The position numbers were made by a program, and so were the translations under genes. Below, piece by piece: positions 24,586 to 32,893 of a DNA stretch of 64,000 nt. The DNA is taken from the NCBI GenBank assembly GCA_040220415.1, contig JAVJUV010000086.1:62001-126000 (forward strand), given 5' to 3'. The number at the start of each line of letters is the position of its first letter. Within the stretch, counting starts at the first letter, position 1. Under the pieces are notes generated by a model. That model saw only the letters and a program-made list of their open reading frames with translations, ran no database searches and was not told the origin of the DNA. The DNA is from JAVJUV01 sp040220415. GTDB lineage: Bacteria; Pseudomonadota; Alphaproteobacteria; Rhodobacterales; Rhodobacteraceae.

Positions 24586-26348
24586 GCAGACAGGCTCCGA
24601 CCATCCGGAGGCAGAGCAACCAGCTTTGCATCATCGACCCGAAAGACATGGTCAGCAAGAGACAGCGTCAGATCATCATGGGCGATCAAAAGCGTTGTTC
24701 GCCCGGTTGATGCGCGCCGCAGGCTGGCCAGAAGGCTTTTCGCCGTGGCCGGGTCCAGCCCGCTCAGCGGCTCGTCGAGGATCAGAATCGGCGCATCCCG
24801 CAGGATGGCGCGGGCAATGGCGATGCGCTGGCGTTGTCCGCCGGACAGGGTTTCGCCGCGTTCCCCAAGGACCGTATCGTATCCGTCGGGCAGCGCACGG
24901 ATAAAGCTGTCCGCCTCGGCGGCCTTGGCAGCGTCGACGATTTCATCCTCCGTGGCAGCTAGCCGGCCATAGGCGATGTTGTCCCTAACACTCGTTCCGA
25001 ACAGGATGCTGTCTTGCAGCACCACGGCGATGTTGCCGCGCAAACTGTCGAGGGTAATGTCGCGAATGTCCTGCCCGTCCAGCCGCACCGCGCCGGTGGT
25101 CGGGTCGTAAAACCGCATCAAGAGCCGTCCGACCGTCGATTTTCCGGCACCGCTTGGGCCGACAAGCCCGGTCACCTCTCCGGGATGGAGTTGGAGACCT
25201 ATTTCATCGAGCACTTTGGAGCCATCCACATACGAGAAGCTGACCGCCTCGAACTGCACCCTTCCATGGGGGCGCTCTTTCAGTGTCTTCGCCTCGGGAC
25301 GTTCCGCCACCTCCGGTTGGAGGTCGAAGATCTCCAACAGGCGTTCGCCACTGGCCGTGGCCTTGGCCACACGGGCCGTCATCGAGGCCATCTTGCGGAT
25401 CGGCTTGTACAGCGACGACAGGTAGGCCGTGAACACCAGCAGATCGCCCGGGCTGATCGCGCCACCGCGCACCTGCGTGACGCCGAACCAGACCACAAAC
25501 GCTGTGCCCAGAGCCAGCAGCACCTGCGTGACCCGGTCCATGTTCGCGGCAAGGCGCGTCGTGACGACACCCGCCTCGGCCGAGGAGTTGTTCTGCTTGG
25601 CGAAGCGGTCCTCTTCATAGGCCTCTCGGGCGAAGCCCTTGACCACGTTGATCGCAGATATGCCCTCCGTCATGACAATGGCAATCTTGCCTTCCTTGCG
25701 CCGTTGCTTGCGCGCGGCCCCCTTGATGCGCTTGCCGAAATAGCGAGTGACCAGCCAAAGGGCGGGCAGGATCGTCAGGGCGACGAGGGTCAGACGCCAA
25801 TCCATGAAAAGCATGACCCCGATGGTCAGCAGGATCACGAGGATGCGTGCGGCAAAGAAAACCACTGCGTCGATCAGCAGATCGCGCATCATCCGCACAT
25901 CGCCCGTCAGCCGCGCGATGATATCGCCCGAAGACGCGGTGTCGTGAAATGAATGTGACAAGCGGTGGACGTGGCGATAGAGGTCCAGCCGGATTTGAGC
26001 CACGACCTTCTGCCCCACAGCGGCGATCAGGTAGGCCTGTGCAAATCCCATGGCGCCCCCCAGCAAGGCAATGCCGAGAATGGCCGCCGCCATAGCCCCC
26101 AGCAGGGCGTCGCCATTGCCGAAGACCGATAACAGCCAGCCGGTCACCGCATCGGGGGTTTCCTGTGGGATTAGAATGCCATCGAAGACGATCTTGATCG
26201 GCCACGGGCGCATGATTTCGGCTAGTGCCACGCCGATCATGGCCATAAAGCCCAGGGTTAGTTTCCGGCGATGGGATTTCAGGTGCGGCCCCATGCGGCG
26301 AAACATCCGGCGAAGTGCGCCGACCTCGATCTTGCGATCCCGGCTCAT
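24582..26348 (-). CDS. ABC exporter, fused permease and ATPase
   Basis: The protein is 588 residues from ATG 26348 (MSRDRKIEVGALRRMF), which overlaps the upstream stop by 4 bases; an upstream ATG at 26405 is less likely. It has six membrane helices in the ABC type-1 exporter domain (residues about 30-310), then the ATPase with Walker A GPSGAGKST, signature LSGGQRQRIAIARAI and Walker B ILILDEPLSGLD. It would work as a homodimer in the inner membrane. Placed among glycosyltransferases, it probably flips or exports a glycolipid or glycan intermediate, like MsbA/PglK-type enzymes. The cargo is inferred. Confidence 0.92.
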   Translation of the reverse strand: MSRDRKIEVGALRRMFRRMGPHLKSHRRKLTLGFMAMIGVALAEIMRPWPIKIVFDGILIPQETPDAVTGWLLSVFGNGDALLGAMAAAILGIALLGGAMGFAQAYLIAAVGQKVVAQIRLDLYRHVHRLSHSFHDTASSGDIIARLTGDVRMMRDLLIDAVVFFAARILVILLTIGVMLFMDWRLTLVALTILPALWLVTRYFGKRIKGAARKQRRKEGKIAIVMTEGISAINVVKGFAREAYEEDRFAKQNNSSAEAGVVTTRLAANMDRVTQVLLALGTAFVVWFGVTQVRGGAISPGDLLVFTAYLSSLYKPIRKMASMTARVAKATASGERLLEIFDLQPEVAERPEAKTLKERPHGRVQFEAVSFSYVDGSKVLDEIGLQLHPGEVTGLVGPSGAGKSTVGRLLMRFYDPTTGAVRLDGQDIRDITLDSLRGNIAVVLQDSILFGTSVRDNIAYGRLAATEDEIVDAAKAAEADSFIRALPDGYDTVLGERGETLSGGQRQRIAIARAILRDAPILILDEPLSGLDPATAKSLLASLRRASTGRTTLLIAHDDLTLSLADHVFRVDDAKLVALPPDGRSLSA

Positions 26349-27517
26349 GCCACGGCCTTTTCGCGTGTCGCGATCTCGACGACTTGTGCCGCATTGCCCG
26401 TCCAATCATGGCGCGCACCTTCCGCTGCCGCCGCAGACGACATATGAGCCCGCCGAACGGGATCGTCGCAGAGTGCCTGTAAGGCCATGGCCAACGCGGT
26501 GGCATCACCTGGGGGCAGCAGCACAGCGGCTTCCGATCCGGTCAGAAGCTCCGCTGTCTGGCCAATGTCACTGGCCAGAACCGGACGCCCCATCGCAAGG
26601 TATTCATAAAGCTTCAAGGGCGAGAAATAGTGATCGTCCGACGCGGGATAAGGTGCCGTCGCCACGTCCATCCGCGCAATCAGGCCGGGCAAGTCCGTAT
26701 GATCGACCCAACCCGCCATCGTCACCGAGTCCTCAAGCCCTGCGCCGGCCACGAACCCTTCGATCCAACCGCGTTTCGGACCATCACCGCAGATCAGCAG
26801 ATGCGCGCGAGACTCATTGGCCTGAAATTCGCGGAAGGCCGTCATCAGCGTATCTACCCCGTGCCACATCTTGAGCGATCCGGTGAAGCCCACGACAAAG
26901 GCATCATCCGGAATCGTGGGCACATGCGCTGCGGCGGTCGCGGCCTGGAAATGCGCGGTATCGACGGCGTTGCCGATCGCATGCACCCTGCCCGGATTGG
27001 CACCGGCATCCAAGAGATAGGCCGCAATCTGGCGGGACACCGCGGCAAGGGCCGTCGATCCCGCCAGAATCTCGGCCTCGATCGCGCGGGCCTCTTTTTC
27101 GCAGACAAGCGACCGGAAGGCCGCCTGTTCCAGCACCAAAGGCGCGTTGACCTCGGTCACCACCGGCACAACCAGTTTGCGCGCGGCCCTGCAACCTGCC
27201 GCGGACCAAAGCGAATAGCGTTCATAGATCAGGTCGAACGGCCACTCCCGGTGGAGTGTGCAAAGCCGAGCCTCGATCGCATCGGCCTGCACCATGGCCG
27301 CGCGCTCTTTCTCGGCTCGGGTGGTTCCCGCAACCGTGATCTTGACCTCTTCGACGCGAAGGGCGACGTCGGCGGCCTCTCCCCGTTTTGCAGCGATGGT
27401 ACGGACTTCGTGCCCCAGCTTCGCAAAGGCGCGCATCATCTCCTGGATGTGGATCGAAGCCCCTTTTTCTCCAAAGACCGGGATGCCGCGATCGGCGGTG
27501 ACATAGGCAATTCGCAT
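26345..27517 (-). CDS. Glycosyltransferase family 4
   Basis: The protein is 390 residues from ATG 27517 (MRIAYVTADRGIPVFGEKGASIHI), whose A is also the last base of the preceding stop. The open frame extends to 27706 without family resemblance. GT-B landmarks are GEKGASIHIQEM near the N-terminus, FVVGFTGSLKMWHGVDTL in the donor domain and the KLYEYLAMGRPVLASDIGQ region that closes the active site. It is the second of three GT4 enzymes in the overlapping operon. Confidence 0.92.
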   Translation of the reverse strand: MRIAYVTADRGIPVFGEKGASIHIQEMMRAFAKLGHEVRTIAAKRGEAADVALRVEEVKITVAGTTRAEKERAAMVQADAIEARLCTLHREWPFDLIYERYSLWSAAGCRAARKLVVPVVTEVNAPLVLEQAAFRSLVCEKEARAIEAEILAGSTALAAVSRQIAAYLLDAGANPGRVHAIGNAVDTAHFQAATAAAHVPTIPDDAFVVGFTGSLKMWHGVDTLMTAFREFQANESRAHLLICGDGPKRGWIEGFVAGAGLEDSVTMAGWVDHTDLPGLIARMDVATAPYPASDDHYFSPLKLYEYLAMGRPVLASDIGQTAELLTGSEAAVLLPPGDATALAMALQALCDDPVRRAHMSSAAAAEGARHDWTGNAAQVVEIATREKAVA

Positions 27518-28719
27518 CACGCGACCTCCCGCACTGCGCGTGCCGGATCGCACAACAATGCGCGCAACCGTCCTGCGTTGGTCGTCAAGTCGAACAAGTC
27601 TTCGGCGCGGCGCCTGCCCGCCTGCCCCATAAGATGCGCGCGCTCGGGCACGGCCAGGACATCCTCTAGCGCGTTGGCCAGCGACCTCGCATCGCCCGGC
27701 GCACAAAGACGCCCGGTCAGGCCGTCCCTGACGATCTCCGGCCCGCCCGAAACGGTTGTCGTGACCACCGGCAAGCCCCGGGCCATGGCCTCGAGCAAGA
27801 CGGTCGGCAGTCCGTCACGATCGCCGCTTTCGGTAACGACGCATGGCAACACCGCTGCGCATGTAGTGCCCATTTTCTCGATCAGCGCCTCTTGAGCGAG
27901 CGGACCGTCCATCGAAACGGTATTTTCAAGACCCAAGGCTGCCCTCTGCGCACGCAGCGCCGCTTCAAGCGGGCCGGCGCCGACAAGGGACAGGGAAAAA
28001 CGGACATTGCGTGCCTTCAGCAGGGCGCAAGCGTCCAGAAGCACGTGAAAGCCTTTCTTGGCCACCATCCGGCCAACTGCGATCAGGTGGCCGGGCTGCT
28101 GGTTTGCCCTATCAACCGGCTTGAACGAAGTTAGATCGATCCCGTTGTAGAGCCGGATCACCCGCGCCCCGGAGCACAGATCCGACAGGTGCCGGGCGTT
28201 GTAGTCCGACACCGTGGCCACGAAAGCCGCTTCGCGCAGTTTGGCGCGCCGCATCTCGGCATCGGCCTCGGGCGAGACATAGGTGTGGTAGATGTCCTTT
28301 GCGTGGGCGGTGAAGGAGTAGGTTCCGCCAATCGCCCGCGCCGCGAGGTAGGCGACCGTCGTGGTGTCCGATCCGAAATGCGCGTGGAAATGGGTTATCC
28401 CGCGCGCCCGCGCATCGGCGGCGACGGCGGCGGCCTTACGCAGCAAAGCGCCGATTTCCTGCGGGGTCTTGCCGGAGAAGAGCGCCTCGTCGCCAAACGG
28501 CGCGACACCATGAGGCCCTTGGCCATGCGCTTTCAGGATCATCACCTCTGCCGTCAGGTCCGCGAGGCGCGCGTGGCGCGGCTCCTCGGGCGGGGCGAGG
28601 AGCGAGTAGATGCAGGTCGTGGCCCCCGCTGCCTCATGGGCCAACAACTCGTTCAGGATGAAGGTTTCACTGAAGCGAGGAAAGCGCTTGAGAATATAGG
28701 CAATCGGTGCGTCAGGCAT
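27517..28719 (-). CDS. Glycosyltransferase family 4
   Basis: The protein is 400 residues from ATG 28719 (MPDAPIAYILKRFPRFSETFI), overlapping the preceding gene by 8 bases. The KRFPRFSETFILNEL start and HFHAHFGSDTTTVAYLAA are typical of a colanic-acid-type GT4 branch (WcaL-like). The donor domain has AVGRMVAKKGFHVLLDA and the E-x7-E region ESGDRDGLPTVLLEAMARGLP. It is likely to add a hexose during assembly of an exported polysaccharide. Its closest named relatives act in exopolysaccharide synthesis, which supports the general role of the locus. Confidence 0.92.
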   Translation of the reverse strand: MPDAPIAYILKRFPRFSETFILNELLAHEAAGATTCIYSLLAPPEEPRHARLADLTAEVMILKAHGQGPHGVAPFGDEALFSGKTPQEIGALLRKAAAVAADARARGITHFHAHFGSDTTTVAYLAARAIGGTYSFTAHAKDIYHTYVSPEADAEMRRAKLREAAFVATVSDYNARHLSDLCSGARVIRLYNGIDLTSFKPVDRANQQPGHLIAVGRMVAKKGFHVLLDACALLKARNVRFSLSLVGAGPLEAALRAQRAALGLENTVSMDGPLAQEALIEKMGTTCAAVLPCVVTESGDRDGLPTVLLEAMARGLPVVTTTVSGGPEIVRDGLTGRLCAPGDARSLANALEDVLAVPERAHLMGQAGRRRAEDLFDLTTNAGRLRALLCDPARAVREVA

Positions 28720-30280
28720 GAGCCCGCTCCTTTTTCGTGTGATTGTCGGTGCCGCACATCGACGCGATAATCCCGGCCGCGTTGCGCACGCCATCGGCGT
28801 TCAGCCGTGCCGCGTCGGACGCAACCGGGGCGGTCAGAAGCAGTTTGGCAACGCTTTCCGCGCTCAGGTCTTCGCGGCGCAGGTAGTGGGCCAGCCCTGC
28901 TCGTTCGAGCGCTTCGGCCCGCAATCGCTGTTCTGCCGATGGTCCGAGCCGTGGGACCGTCACGATCGGGCATCCGATGGCCAATGCCTCGTTGATGGAA
29001 TTGTAGCCGGTCATGGTGATCAACAGGTCTGACTGGGCCATAAGGGACGGCAGGTCGGCTACGGCCTTCAGGACGTTGACGCGAAATTTCGCGCCAAACC
29101 GCATGGCTTCGGTCTGCAATTCAATGTCCATCAAGGGGCCTGTAATGACTGTCATTTGGGGGCGTTTGCGTTCTGGCAATATGCCCATGGCGGCAATCGC
29201 GGCAGAGATCATCGGGAAGGCATCCCGTCCGCCACCGCCGGAGACGAGCACGTGCACCGGCGACCTCGATCTGATCAAGCGGCGGCGCCGTCGGACTGCC
29301 GTCACGATACCGCAGGCGCTGACATGTCCCGGTTTCAAAGCAGCAAGGCCATAAGCCTCGATGCTGGGGAAAAAGCCTTCATCACCATAGACCAGAATAT
29401 GATCGTAGGCCTCTGCGATCAGCCGCCCTGTTCCGTGCTCGGACCACGCTGCTCGGGTACGGTCCGGCTCGTCGAGGATATCGCGCAGTCCCAGCGCGGT
29501 CTGTACGTTCGGAAGTGCGCGCAGGGTTTTCAGTACGGGCACCAGTTCGTCCATGGCGCCCGAAGGTTCATGGTCCACGAGGAAGACGTCGGGCTGGATC
29601 GAGGTGATTACCCCTTCGATGATCCGCATTCGCATATCGCGTGTTGTCTGGGCATCGATCCGAAGCGATCCGGCCTGATAGGCACCGCGCCCAAGCTTGG
29701 ACAGCGACGGCAGCTTGACGTAGTCAATACCCGGATGCGGCTCGAACACCATGCCGGCAGGGCAACCGACAAGCATCAGAACGGACATACCCGGCACCCG
29801 CGACACCAATTCACGCGCAATGGCCGAATTCCGGCGCATGTGCCCCAAACCGATTGTGTCGTGCGAATACATGACGACGGATGGCCCGCGCCTCTGCGCT
29901 TCGCCTGCGGTCTCGGTTCCGGTGCCCATCCGCAGGAGGGCCGAAACAAGCTCGACCAGTCTGGACAGCGCGAAAGGTTTTGAAAGGAAGGCCGCCACGG
30001 ACAGACCTTCGGCGCGCGCGCGGTTGCGCACGCTGTCCTGCCCGGTCATCACGATGACCGGTGTTTGCAGCAATGTCGGCGCGACTTCACCCAGTAATTC
30101 GAGCCCGTCCCCATCGCCCAGCGAGATATCCGCGATCACGAGGTCATAGCTGCCTGCCAAGAGAGCCGATCGCGCATCGCTCGCCGATCCCGCATGCCTG
30201 ACAACAGCACCCGAGCGCTTCAAGGCTCGGGAGATGTTGCGCGCAAGAAGCGCTTCGTCTTCGATCAGCAGGATATGCAT
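28712..30280 (-). CDS. Response-regulator receiver fused to MurG-like glycosyltransferase
   Basis: The protein is 522 residues from ATG 30280, preceded by GAGG 9 bases upstream. Residues 1-118 form a complete receiver domain: acidic pair Glu7/Asp8, phospho-acceptor Asp51, Thr79 and Lys101 (LSKPF). From about 132 the protein becomes a GT-B enzyme of the MurG/GT28 type: VVMYSHDTIGLGHMRRNS, LVSGGGGRDAF and the donor-binding TGYNSINEALAIGCPIVTVP. Glycosyltransferases directly fused to an input receiver are rare, and phosphorylation could switch the enzyme on or off. It is the first gene of the eight-gene operon. The paralogous enzyme at 34737-35738 lacks the receiver. Confidence 0.9.
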   Translation of the reverse strand: MHILLIEDEALLARNISRALKRSGAVVRHAGSASDARSALLAGSYDLVIADISLGDGDGLELLGEVAPTLLQTPVIVMTGQDSVRNRARAEGLSVAAFLSKPFALSRLVELVSALLRMGTGTETAGEAQRRGPSVVMYSHDTIGLGHMRRNSAIARELVSRVPGMSVLMLVGCPAGMVFEPHPGIDYVKLPSLSKLGRGAYQAGSLRIDAQTTRDMRMRIIEGVITSIQPDVFLVDHEPSGAMDELVPVLKTLRALPNVQTALGLRDILDEPDRTRAAWSEHGTGRLIAEAYDHILVYGDEGFFPSIEAYGLAALKPGHVSACGIVTAVRRRRRLIRSRSPVHVLVSGGGGRDAFPMISAAIAAMGILPERKRPQMTVITGPLMDIELQTEAMRFGAKFRVNVLKAVADLPSLMAQSDLLITMTGYNSINEALAIGCPIVTVPRLGPSAEQRLRAEALERAGLAHYLRREDLSAESVAKLLLTAPVASDAARLNADGVRNAAGIIASMCGTDNHTKKERAHA

Positions 30281-30379
30281 CAGAACGACCTCATTTCGTG
30301 TGATCCCTTTATGAATGGAGCCACGCCCGATGCGCAGATCGGCAAAGCGGGGTACTGGGGCAGAAAACGCGGGCAGAAC

Positions 30380-30396
30380 GGGGCAAATCCCCCAAA
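30380..30396 (-). promoter_or_regulatory. Operator-like 17-mer upstream of the receiver-GT operon
   Basis: Read on the minus strand the site is TTTGGGGGATTTGCCCC, 100 bases upstream of the ATG at 30280. It matches the palindrome in front of the sensor kinase gene at 15 of 17 positions. Additional GGGG half-sites (GGGGTACTGGGGC, 30349-30361) lie on its gene side. It is a likely binding site for the FIS-type HTH of the regulator encoded at 32894-34102. No clear -35/-10 or -24/-12 promoter was found here. Confidence 0.6.
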
Positions 30397-30425
30397 CGCG
30401 CTCGTTTGGCAGCGACTTGCGGTCG

Positions 30426-31299
30426 GGTGGCGCTCGCCAGGCAAGCTTGAAAATCTTCGCGCAGGTCCGGTCGCTCAAGTGCAAAGGCAACCGTCGAACG
30501 CAGATACCCGGCTTTGGATCCGCAGCCGCAATTCTGTCCTTCGAAGCGGAATCCATGCACGCCGCTCCGGTCGATTTCGATGGCAATGGCGTCAGAGAGC
30601 TGGATCTCCCCGCCCGATCCGGCATTTCCTGCCGACAGATAATTCAGAACGGCGCGGTCCAGAAGGTAACGGCCCACAGCCGCAAGGTTGGTTGGGGCGC
30701 TTCCCGGGCCGGGCTTTTCGATCATGCCTTCGACCGCCCTGAGGCGACCTTGCCCCGGCACCGAATCCAGGATGCCGTAGGACCCGACCATTTTAGGGGC
30801 CACTTCCATCGCAGCCGCGAGATTGCCGCCGCATTCGGTGTGGGCCTCAACCATCTGTTTGAGGCATGGCGTCCTGCCTGCGATCACATCATCGGGCAAA
30901 ATCACGGCGAAGGGGCCATCGCCAATCGGGTGTCGGGCGCACCAGACGGCATGACCTAACCCGCGCGGTTCGTCCTGGCGCGCCTAGGCGCCCGACCCCG
31001 AGGGCATCCTGATGCGTTCCAACTCGGCCAAAAAGGCTGTTTTGTTTCCATGCTGCAAGGTCGCGCTCAGATGCTGGACATGGCCCAGGTCGTCTTCCAA
31101 CGCGGACTAGCCGCGCGCGGTGACGAAGATGACCTCTTCAATGCCGGCGGCCCGCGTCTCTTCGATCGCGTATTGGGTCAGGGGACGATCTACCAATGGC
31201 AGCAATTCCTTCGGGACCGACTTGGTCACCGGAAGGAATCGCGTGCCCAACTCCAACACGGGGAAGACGGCTGTGGTCAATTTTGCGGGGTCTGGTCAT
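30426..31299 (-). pseudogene. galU: Decayed UTP-glucose-1-phosphate uridylyltransferase (galU)
   Basis: Reading from ATG 31299 on the minus strand, one early frameshift is followed by KLTTAVFPVLELGTRFLPVT, then KSVPKELLPLVDRPLTQYAI and IEEVIFVTARG. In-frame TAG stops follow near 31110 and 30985. Then come GPFAVILPDDVIAGRTP, CLKQMVEAHTECGGN, EKPGPGSAPTNLAAVGRYLL, GGEIQLSDAIA and CGSKAGYLRSTVAFALE. All blocks of GalU are in order, so this is a full-length but dead gene. It once made UDP-glucose, the donor for many glycosyltransferases. It lies between the two operons of the glycan locus and suggests the locus originally carried its own donor supply. Confidence 0.85.
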
Positions 31300-31398
31300 G
31301 TCAGCGACCTCGCAAATGAAAATCGGGGCCAGCTTGACACAAGAGTTCAGGCGCAAAGTGGGCCGCGCTCCGGGGTTATGGGGGAAAGGCGCATAAAC

Positions 31399-31420
31399 TT
31401 TTGGGGTATATGCCCCAAAA
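31399..31420. promoter_or_regulatory. Palindromic operator upstream of the sensor kinase
   Basis: TTTTGGGG and CCCCAAAA form perfect 8-bp arms around TATATG. The inner 17 bases (TTTGGGGTATATGCCCC) match the site at 30380-30396 at 15 positions. The centre lies about 65 bp upstream of the predicted transcription start, an activator-type distance. A second short inverted repeat, AGGGT/ACCCT, follows at 31423-31436. Confidence 0.65.
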
Positions 31421-31439
31421 TCAGGGTCCTAACCCTCAG

Positions 31440-31469
31440 TTGATTGTGCAGAATCTGGCTAGGTAGGAT
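31440..31469 (+). promoter_or_regulatory. Candidate sigma-70 promoter of the sensor kinase operon
   Basis: TTGATT at 31440-31445 and TAGGAT at 31464-31469 are separated by 18 bases, with the start codon chosen for the kinase 26 bases further on. The regulator it drives is NtrC-like, but no sigma-54 -24/-12 element was found here. Confidence 0.45.
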
Positions 31470-31494
31470 CGTGAAACGACGAACAGGTGAACCC

Positions 31495-32889
31495 ATGAGG
31501 GCTGGAAACGTGCACACGCTGCTATCACTGCGTGACTCTCCACATTACATGAAGGTGCTTGCCATCTTCGTGGTGACGAGCTTTCTCGCAATCTTCACGA
31601 CGACCGTCGTTCTCAGCCAGTATCTGGCGAATTATATGACCACGAACATGATGATGCGGGACGCGGTCGTGTCGATGGAGTTTCTTAACTCGATCGTGCG
31701 CGTCGAGGAGCAGGACCCCCGGTCCTTTACAATGACACGTGCATCGGGACTGACAGACGACCCCGAGACCGAGGAATTCTTCATCCATGTCTCGCGCCTG
31801 CCGGATGTGTTCCGGGCCAACGTCTATGCCGCGAGCGGTGAAATCCTCTGGTCAAGCGATCCGGAACTGATCGGACAGATTTTCGAAGACAATCAAGAGC
31901 TGGAAACGGCTTTGAGGGGCGAATTGCACCCGGAAATCGTTGTCGTCGAACGCGGCGAGAAGGAAGAGCATGTGGGCCTGCCGGACAACGTTGAAGAGTT
32001 CATCGAATTCTACATTCCGATCTGGGCCGAGTCCGGCGATACGATTATCGGCGCGGTGGAGGTCTATAAGGCCCCTGAAAGCTTGCTGGCCACGATCCAC
32101 CGTGTCGTAACACTTGCCTGGTTGGGCGCAGTCATCTCTGGTGCTGTTCTGTTCGCCGCGCTTTTGTTCGTCGTCTACTACGCGGCACGCATCCTGAAGC
32201 GACAGGAACAACGATTGATCGAGACTGAAAGGCTGGCGGTCGTCGGCGAAATGGCCTCGGCCGTGGCCCATGGGCTGCGCAACCCGCTGGCCGCGATACG
32301 CTCCTGCGCCGAGCTAGCAGCCGACGATGACATTCCCACCGAAACGCGTAACACCGTGCTGGAGATCACGGATCAGGTCGATCGGCTGGAGGCCTGGATC
32401 CGGTCGTTCCTGACACGCACCAGAAACGAGCCCGAGCTTGCCGCCGATACGGCCCATGTGGACATGATCATTCAGAATTGTATCCGGGGTTTTTCCGCTC
32501 AGCTGGCGAAACGCGGCATCCGTGTTGAGGTGCAGCAAAGCTCCGGAAGCCCCGTTGCCGCTGCCGCTTCCTCGGAAGTCGAGCAAGTACTCAACACAAT
32601 CCTGTCCAACGCGATAGAGGCCATGAAAACCGGCGGTCTTCTTGCAATCAGATGGCATTCTGCCCCCGGCGGGCGTATCGCCATCGAGGTCGAGGATACC
32701 GGGCCCGGCTTGTCGCCCGAACAGATGGAGCGGCTTTTCGTGCCATTCCAGACCAGCAAATCGTCGGGTCTGGGTGTCGGTCTCGCGCTCGGGCGCCGCA
32801 TCGCCGAGCGCCTTGGCGGCACGCTCGACCTCAAGAACCGCCCCGAATGCGGGGTTGCCGTGACACTGACCCTTCCCGCGAAGGCCTGA
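31495..32889 (+). CDS. Membrane sensor histidine kinase
   Basis: The protein is 464 residues from ATG 31495 (MRAGNVHTLL), with AGGTG just upstream; the frame is open from 31444. One membrane helix near residues 20-42, a periplasmic sensing region of about 150 residues and a second helix near 205-230 precede the cytoplasmic part. The H-box GEMASAVAHGLRNPL contains His259. The ATPase domain shows NAIEAMKTGG, EVEDTGPGLSPEQM and SSGLGVGLALGRRIAERLGG. It autophosphorylates and should pass phosphate to the regulator 4 bp downstream and possibly to the receiver-glycosyltransferase across the intergenic region. Confidence 0.92.
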   Translation: MRAGNVHTLLSLRDSPHYMKVLAIFVVTSFLAIFTTTVVLSQYLANYMTTNMMMRDAVVSMEFLNSIVRVEEQDPRSFTMTRASGLTDDPETEEFFIHVSRLPDVFRANVYAASGEILWSSDPELIGQIFEDNQELETALRGELHPEIVVVERGEKEEHVGLPDNVEEFIEFYIPIWAESGDTIIGAVEVYKAPESLLATIHRVVTLAWLGAVISGAVLFAALLFVVYYAARILKRQEQRLIETERLAVVGEMASAVAHGLRNPLAAIRSCAELAADDDIPTETRNTVLEITDQVDRLEAWIRSFLTRTRNEPELAADTAHVDMIIQNCIRGFSAQLAKRGIRVEVQQSSGSPVAAAASSEVEQVLNTILSNAIEAMKTGGLLAIRWHSAPGGRIAIEVEDTGPGLSPEQMERLFVPFQTSKSSGLGVGLALGRRIAERLGGTLDLKNRPECGVAVTLTLPAKA

Positions 32890-32893
32890 AGAC

